This document shows, one piece after another, positions 7,503 through 11,061 of a stretch of DNA of 11,061 nucleotides. Every line of letters begins with the position of its first letter. Position 1 is the first letter of the stretch. The notes under the pieces are model-generated. The model made no database searches, had not been told where the DNA came from, and saw only the letters and a program-made list of their open reading frames with translations. The DNA comes from Desulfobacteraceae bacterium (GTDB taxonomy: Bacteria; Desulfobacterota; DSM-4660; Desulfatiglandales; Desulfatiglandaceae): positions 1-11,061 of the forward strand of contig JAUVRS010000056.1 of assembly GCA_030597505.1 (NCBI GenBank). The letters run 5' to 3'. The position numbers and the translations under genes are program-made.

Positions 7503-8612
7503 TTACCGGACAAACATGTTGCCGGGAAGTTGCTGTACCATTCCCATCAATTCCATCTTCATCAATATGCCTGAGACCTGACCTGGATCCATATTTCCCA
7601 ACCTGACAATCTGATCGATATGGGTGGGATAATCTCCTATGATATCATATATTTTCTTTTCAGATTCATTCATATCCACAGGGGCAGCGACGGGCGTCTT
7701 AAAATCACCACCATCCCATGCGCCCTTACGGTTAAATCCAAATTCTTCGAGTATGTCCTCTGCATTCTCCACCAGCTTTGCCCCCTGTTTGATCAAGAAA
7801 TGCGTTCCCGTACTCTTGAATGAATCGACACTCCCCGGGACGGCAAAGACCTCTCGTCCTTGATCCAATGCACAGGAGGCCGTAATCAGGGAACCACTTT
7901 TTTTTGTTGCTTCCACAACCGCCACCCCTTTACTAAGACCGCTTATTACCCGATTCCGTATGGGGAAATTTCTTGGTTCCGGTGGGGTACCCATGGGGAA
8001 CTCAGAAATAATCGTGCCGTTCTCCGCAATATCCTCTGAAAGCCTTTTGTTCATGGCAGGATAGATTCGATCAATGCCAGTCCCCAAGACCGCTATGGTA
8101 AACCCCCCTCCTTTTAGACAGCCCATGTGGGAGGCAGAATCTATCCCTCTTGCCAGACCGCTGGCCACACCCGCACCACGTCTTGCAAGCCCGATCCCGA
8201 TCTTTTGCGCCACCTTGATCCCATAGGGTGTTGGGTTTCTGGATCCTACCATGGCAACAAAGGTCTTATCCGGAGGCAGTTCCTTCCCTTTTGCGTAGAG
8301 AACCATGGGGGGAGAATCAATTTCCCTCAACAGCTTTGGATAGGAAGGATCTGAGAAGGCAATAATCCGGGCGTTTCCTTTTTCAACCCTCTTCAGCTCC
8401 CTCTCTGCCTCTAGGGCAAATTTATTTTTTAAAATCTCACTGGCCACCGACCTTCGAACACCTTCTACAGAGCACAGTTCTAAAAAGCCCGCCTTAAAGA
8501 TATTTTTCGGATCCCCGAATGCCCCCAGAAGCCTTTTGATTAGCGTGTTTCCCAGGCCGGGGGTCAAACAGAGGGCCAACCAGGCGCATCTTTCATCTGA
8601 AGACATTTTCAT
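7503..8612 (-). CDS. dprA: DNA-processing protein DprA (Smf)
   Basis: DprA binds incoming single-stranded DNA in the cytoplasm and loads RecA during natural transformation; it is also widespread in bacteria not known to be competent. The 369 residues show an N-terminal helical region (about 5-75), the Rossmann-like core (about 80-290) and a C-terminal winged-helix domain (about 310-365). Core motifs include VGSRNPT (122-128), SGLARGID (151-158), AVLGTGID (174-181), SEFPMG (203-208), NFPIRNRVISGL (215-226), KSGSLITA (238-245) and VFAVPG (255-260). ATG 8612 and ATG 8606 are both possible starts, and neither has a recognisable ribosome-binding sequence, which suggests weak translation. It follows a secreted-protein gene by 133 bp and precedes topA. 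Confidence 0.96.
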   Translation of the reverse strand: MKMSSDERCAWLALCLTPGLGNTLIKRLLGAFGDPKNIFKAGFLELCSVEGVRRSVASEILKNKFALEAERELKRVEKGNARIIAFSDPSYPKLLREIDSPPMVLYAKGKELPPDKTFVAMVGSRNPTPYGIKVAQKIGIGLARRGAGVASGLARGIDSASHMGCLKGGGFTIAVLGTGIDRIYPAMNKRLSEDIAENGTIISEFPMGTPPEPRNFPIRNRVISGLSKGVAVVEATKKSGSLITASCALDQGREVFAVPGSVDSFKSTGTHFLIKQGAKLVENAEDILEEFGFNRKGAWDGGDFKTPVAAPVDMNESEKKIYDIIGDYPTHIDQIVRLGNMDPGQVSGILMKMELMGMVQQLPGNMFVR

Positions 8613-8679
8613 GAAAAGGCAAAAAAATTAAATGATAGAGGATTAATTGTTCCGGATCGCGATTGAACAGAATGGCGGC

Positions 8680-8710
8680 AATATAAAGCAGGCTGGTGCA
8701 AATTAGTCAA
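8680..8710 (-). promoter_or_regulatory. Possible promoter for dprA
   Basis: On the minus strand TTGACT (8710-8705) and TATATT (8685-8680), each 5 of 6 to consensus, are separated by 19 bp, longer than ideal. They lie in the 133-bp gap between the secreted-protein gene and dprA. I see no hairpin terminator in that gap. Confidence 0.3.
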
Positions 8711-8745
8711 GCATTTTTCATGGAAACACCAGACTCACAACAAAC

Positions 8746-9672
8746 TCATTTAGGAACACACCTGGGCAATAGGGAGGAGATTTTCATAACCTGGGACCAG
8801 GGAATGGGTTTTACAAGGGTTCCCCTGGATAACTCTGACGAAGCAGATAGAACCACACCGGTGGCGGTGTCAAACCTGGCTTCAAGGATCAGAATGTGAC
8901 CGAGTATCACGTCTGGAAGCACCGGTTTGTTCGGGGCATCTTCCCCCCTTTTTTTTATTATGTTAAAGATGTTTCCTCTGCGGATGCCGTAGTTGTAACC
9001 GGGGGCCAAATAGATTACGGAGAACTGGCCAATGATCTCACTTTGTCCCATGGAAGAGACAATTGACACCCTGCATTCCCGCAAATCCTCACATCCATTC
9101 AGCTTCTTCAATTTCCCCCAGTCCGGTTGGGTGGGCCAGACGCAGGAAGACATGGGATAGAAGGGCAAGATAGGGTCCCCCACGCGCATCCCTTGATAAT
9201 TCTCAACAATCTCTGCCTTATAAAGGTCCCCCTTACTCTGCTCTTTGCCATACTCCTTTACCTGCTCCTTGAGGACAATCCTCCCAAGGGATGAGATCAG
9301 ATATCCCACCACATCGGGGGTCTGACGATAAACGGTGAACAGATCTCCCGGTTTGGTTTGGCGCCCCTTTTTCATGGCCACATAGACCATATCGCCTTTG
9401 GCCAAGATAACCCTCGCGGTCTCATCCGAAAAGATATGTCCCCGAGGCACCACCTTTTTTGTGGAAAAGAAACCGATGGACTGAATATTGGTCATCCTTG
9501 AGACGTCAATCCCGGTTGGAGGCCTTTTCGCAGCCTCTTCCTCGATCTTGGATGGTGGACCAGGCTTCTCCTTCATGGAAGGCTGGGCCCCAGCAGGCAC
9601 AGCAACACCTAGACCAACGATAAAAAGCCCCGCCGCCATCAATGAAATCGTCTGCCAGTTACATTTTTTCAA
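8746..9672 (-). CDS. Secreted protein of unknown function with a duplicated beta-rich module
   Basis: I place the start at TTG 9672. GGAGG (9684-9680) stands 7 bases before it, and the 308-residue product then begins MKKCNWQ with a compact signal peptide (hydrophobic core about 9-24, likely cleavage after AGA at 27-29). ATG 9714 would add 14 residues before this signal with a poorer ribosome site. The mature protein has a Pro/Lys/Glu-rich stretch (30-55). Two related segments follow: about 109-175 (GDLFTVYR, then LGRIVLKE and a GDPI element) and about 233-292 (GNIFNIIK, then LGHILILE and a GTLV element). Four mature cysteines (177, 194, 200, 305) could form disulfides in the periplasm. The segments recall the non-LysM part of proteins often encoded beside dprA in Deltaproteobacteria, but no LysM repeat is present. 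Function is unknown; a cell-envelope role is a guess. Confidence 0.78.
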   Translation of the reverse strand: MKKCNWQTISLMAAGLFIVGLGVAVPAGAQPSMKEKPGPPSKIEEEAAKRPPTGIDVSRMTNIQSIGFFSTKKVVPRGHIFSDETARVILAKGDMVYVAMKKGRQTKPGDLFTVYRQTPDVVGYLISSLGRIVLKEQVKEYGKEQSKGDLYKAEIVENYQGMRVGDPILPFYPMSSCVWPTQPDWGKLKKLNGCEDLRECRVSIVSSMGQSEIIGQFSVIYLAPGYNYGIRRGNIFNIIKKRGEDAPNKPVLPDVILGHILILEARFDTATGVVLSASSELSRGTLVKPIPWSQVMKISSLLPRCVPK

Positions 9673-9679
9673 TGTGCAA

Positions 9680-9684
9680 CCTCC
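9680..9684 (-). promoter_or_regulatory. Ribosome binding site that decides the TTG 9672 start
   Basis: On the minus strand GGAGG is followed by seven bases and then TTG (9672-9670). This spacing is optimal. The site lies inside the reading frame that begins at ATG 9714, which argues that the longer form is not the main product. Confidence 0.6.
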
Positions 9685-9803
9685 ACTAAAAAACTTCCTG
9701 TCAAAGTTTTCCATATCCCCATAAAAAAGTTAACCCATAGTGATCCGAGGGCTTCGAGAGGGCTGGCTGAATACGAAAAGGGATTTCCGACCCATATTAA
9801 CAG

Positions 9804-9831
9804 ATTATTCCCCCTAAAGCCTTATTGTCAA
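9804..9831 (-). promoter_or_regulatory. Sigma70-like promoter for the secreted-protein gene
   Basis: On the minus strand a perfect TTGACA (9831-9826) and AATAAT (9809-9804, 5 of 6) are separated by 16 bp. This is one of the best promoter matches in the window. It could also supply dprA by read-through. Confidence 0.5.
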
Positions 9832-9878
9832 GCCGGTTTTAGCCCTTTCATCAAGGATTTTATGGAAGAAAGGAAAAA

Positions 9879-9965
9879 ATGACCAGAGAGAGCCCCTCAA
9901 AAAACTCGGACAGGAAGAAGATTGACGATATAAAAACTCTTTACAAATTCATATTTTTGATTTAA
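9879..9965 (+). CDS. Possible 28-residue small protein
   Basis: ATG 9879 follows AAAGGA by about 4 bases and opens a 28-codon frame ending at TAA 9963-9965. The peptide has a charged N-terminal two-thirds rich in Lys, Arg and Asp, and a hydrophobic end (YKFIFLI). No family is recognisable. Its 3' end overlaps the weak promoter match for the downstream gene. A chance frame in AT-rich intergenic DNA is the more likely explanation. Confidence 0.15.
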   Translation: MTRESPSKNSDRKKIDDIKTLYKFIFLI

Positions 9966-9969
9966 TTAT
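9940..9969 (+). promoter_or_regulatory. Possible promoter for the fmdB-like gene
   Basis: TTTACA (9940-9945, 5 of 6) and AATTAT (9964-9969, 4 of 6) are separated by 18 bp in AT-rich DNA. Transcription would start near 9976, about 50 bases before GTG 10026. The match is moderate and AT-rich background makes chance hits likely. Confidence 0.3.
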
Positions 9970-10025
9970 GGCCCTTCTTTGTTTGGCTCTCACCCTTCAA
10001 ACGGCAAAAAATATAGGTATTTACA

Positions 10026-10391
10026 GTGCCAATCTATGAGTATGAACCGTTAAGTCCCGAGGCGGGTTGCGATAAATGCGCAAACCGTCTGGAAGTCATC
10101 CAGGGGATTAATGAGCCCTCTTTATCCGTCTGCCCGTACTGTGGTCAGAGGGTGAAAAAAATCATATCGTGGTGTCGTGCCGCGGTTGTTGAGACCCCTG
10201 AAGAACAGACCCGGGTGAACAAAAAAATCGGTGAATATGAAAAGGAGGGGATGTGGAGTCATGCGGCCGAACTGGGAGACAAACATTCAGAGAAGATAAA
10301 GGACAAAAATATGAAATCAAGAGCTCTCGAAAATTACAAGAAAGCAGGATATAGCGTCAGTTCCCTGGAAAAACATGCGAAGGATACATAA
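10026..10391 (+). CDS. FmdB-family zinc-ribbon protein
   Basis: The 121-residue product starts at GTG 10026, giving the classic FmdB opening MPIYEYE; AGGT at 10015-10018 precedes it by 7 bases. The zinc ribbon uses C15/C18 and C36/C39 (CDKC and CPYC), followed by VKKIIS (43-48), as in the family (Zn-ribbon_8). Between the opening and the first Cys pair there is a slightly longer loop (PLSPEAG, 8-14) than in the standard form. Residues about 57-118 form a charged, helical tail of the kind seen in Desulfobacterota versions. FmdB was named from a putative regulator of an amide/formamide utilisation operon, but most members have no proven role. It sits 68 bp before the exported-protein gene and could share its transcript. 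Confidence 0.85.
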   Translation: MPIYEYEPLSPEAGCDKCANRLEVIQGINEPSLSVCPYCGQRVKKIISWCRAAVVETPEEQTRVNKKIGEYEKEGMWSHAAELGDKHSEKIKDKNMKSRALENYKKAGYSVSSLEKHAKDT

Positions 10392-10442
10392 AGTTGGCCC
10401 CTGCCTAAATGGAGCTGTTCGGTAGAGAAACTGCAAACAATC

Positions 10443-10450
10443 AGAGGAGG
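10443..10450 (+). promoter_or_regulatory. Strong ribosome binding site of the NEW3-domain gene
   Basis: AGAGGAGG ends 9 bases before ATG 10460. This supports that start for a reading frame that has no stop inside the window. Confidence 0.6.
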
Positions 10451-10459
10451 TTTTATTCC

Positions 10460-11061
10460 ATGAGACGGAAAGAGAAACGGTCATTTCTTTTTTTAACCCT
10501 ATTTTTCATTATGATAGTATCGTTGCCAATCTCACTCAACTCTTCAGCCTTCGGCGAAGAGAAAAAAGATCTCCCGGAGCGCGGAATATCCGTCTCACCT
10601 GAATACACTGGAGTGGTGATTTTTGAGGAAAAAGGGGTAAACATCGACCTTATCGTGGCCAACCAGGGAAGACGGAATGAAAATATCGATATCGCGGTCA
10701 CCTCAATCCCCGAGGGTTGGAAGGCCTGGGTAAAGACCTATAGCTTTGGCGTAACGGGCGTTCACGTGAAAAGCGATAAATCCAAAAATCTGACTTTAAG
10801 GGTCGAACCGGGCAAGCTCGTGGGGCCTGGAAAATATACCATCGGTATCAGGGGAGAAACCCAAGACAAGAAATTTGTCTCTACAAGTAAAGTAGCCATT
10901 GAAGTCAAGAAAAAGAAGGAAGAGAAAAAACTCGAGGGGATAAATATCACTACGTCCTATCCGGTTCTTCAAGGACCTACAAACGCGAAATTTGAATTTT
11001 CCTTGGAGGTTGAAAACAAATTAGACAAGGACACCATATTCAATCTGTTTTCTCAAGGGCC
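10460..11061 (+). CDS. Exported NEW3/Ig-like domain protein (COG1470-like), 3' partial
   Basis: The frame from ATG 10460 is open to the window end (200 codons seen). Residues 1-32 form a signal peptide: a basic start (RRKEKR, 2-7), a hydrophobic core (about 9-26) and a likely cleavage after AFG (30-32). The first beta-sandwich module (about 42-149) has the NEW3 pattern: an opening strand, a DLIVANQG-type turn (63-70), IPEGWKAWV (83-91) and a GKYTIGIRG-type closing strand (124-132). A Lys/Glu-rich linker (150-158) leads to a second, similar module starting near 159 and cut by the window edge. Such proteins are placed in COG1470, are anchored outside the cell by a C-terminal helix and often lie beside ABC-transporter genes. 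Neither the anchor nor the neighbour is visible here. The ligand is unknown. Confidence 0.75.
   Translation, partial: MRRKEKRSFLFLTLFFIMIVSLPISLNSSAFGEEKKDLPERGISVSPEYTGVVIFEEKGVNIDLIVANQGRRNENIDIAVTSIPEGWKAWVKTYSFGVTGVHVKSDKSKNLTLRVEPGKLVGPGKYTIGIRGETQDKKFVSTSKVAIEVKKKKEEKKLEGINITTSYPVLQGPTNAKFEFSLEVENKLDKDTIFNLFSQG

Larger units (their letters stand above)
9673..10025. other. Divergent intergenic region between secreted-protein gene and fmdB-like gene
   Basis: About 350 bp separate the two divergently transcribed genes. The region holds a good minus-strand promoter match (9831-9804), a weaker plus-strand one (9940-9969), and a 28-codon plus-strand reading frame (9879-9965). The minus-strand leader from the predicted start near 9797 to TTG 9672 would be about 125 bases. 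I see no convincing riboswitch or operator in it. Confidence 0.5.

Noticed and set aside
9968..10039. 23-codon plus-strand frame overlapping the fmdB-like start
   Set aside because: It has no ribosome site and overlaps the better supported GTG start out of frame.
10453..10950. Two minus-strand open frames at the right edge
   Set aside because: They are antisense to the NEW3-domain gene, which has a strong ribosome site, a signal peptide and a full open frame to the window end.

Overview
This 11 kb window looks like ordinary chromosome from an anaerobic Desulfobacterota (formerly Deltaproteobacteria) relative. That placement is an inference. It rests on a corrinoid-protein reactivator-type ATPase, an FmdB zinc ribbon of the kind common in that group, a secreted protein next to dprA-topA, and moderate GC with mixed codon use. 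I see no tRNA, rRNA, CRISPR array, insertion sequence or phage gene.

Layout. Bases 1-320 hold no convincing gene but contain a GC-rich palindrome. A plus-strand block follows: a RACE-type ASKHA ATPase that starts at the linker and lacks the usual N-terminal 2Fe-2S domain (321-1892); a ZupT-like ZIP metal transporter with its own sigma70-like promoter (1970-2752); a ParB/Srx-fold protein resembling SerK/SbnI free-serine kinases (2888-3766); and, 26 bp later, a tandem-ACT protein of the SerB phosphoserine phosphatase family (3793-5040). This block converges on a minus-strand block read leftwards: a secreted protein of unknown function (start at TTG 9672), dprA (8612-7503) and topA (7403-5145). 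Good promoter matches lie upstream of the first and last of these. At the right edge, again on the plus strand, come an FmdB-family zinc-ribbon protein (GTG start, 10026) and the N-terminal part of an exported protein with NEW3/Ig-like domains that runs off the window (10460 onward).

The most interesting part is the serK-like/serB-like pair. A possible serine kinase lies directly before a phosphoserine-phosphatase homologue. The phosphatase keeps the nucleophile Asp, the motif II Ser, the motif III Lys and the first motif IV Asp. It has lost the general-acid Asp (now Glu), the substrate-binding Glu and Arg, and the second half of motif IV. With two intact ACT domains, it may be an amino-acid-sensing regulator or a phosphatase of changed specificity. 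The RACE-like ATPase without its electron-transfer domain is the second point to check.
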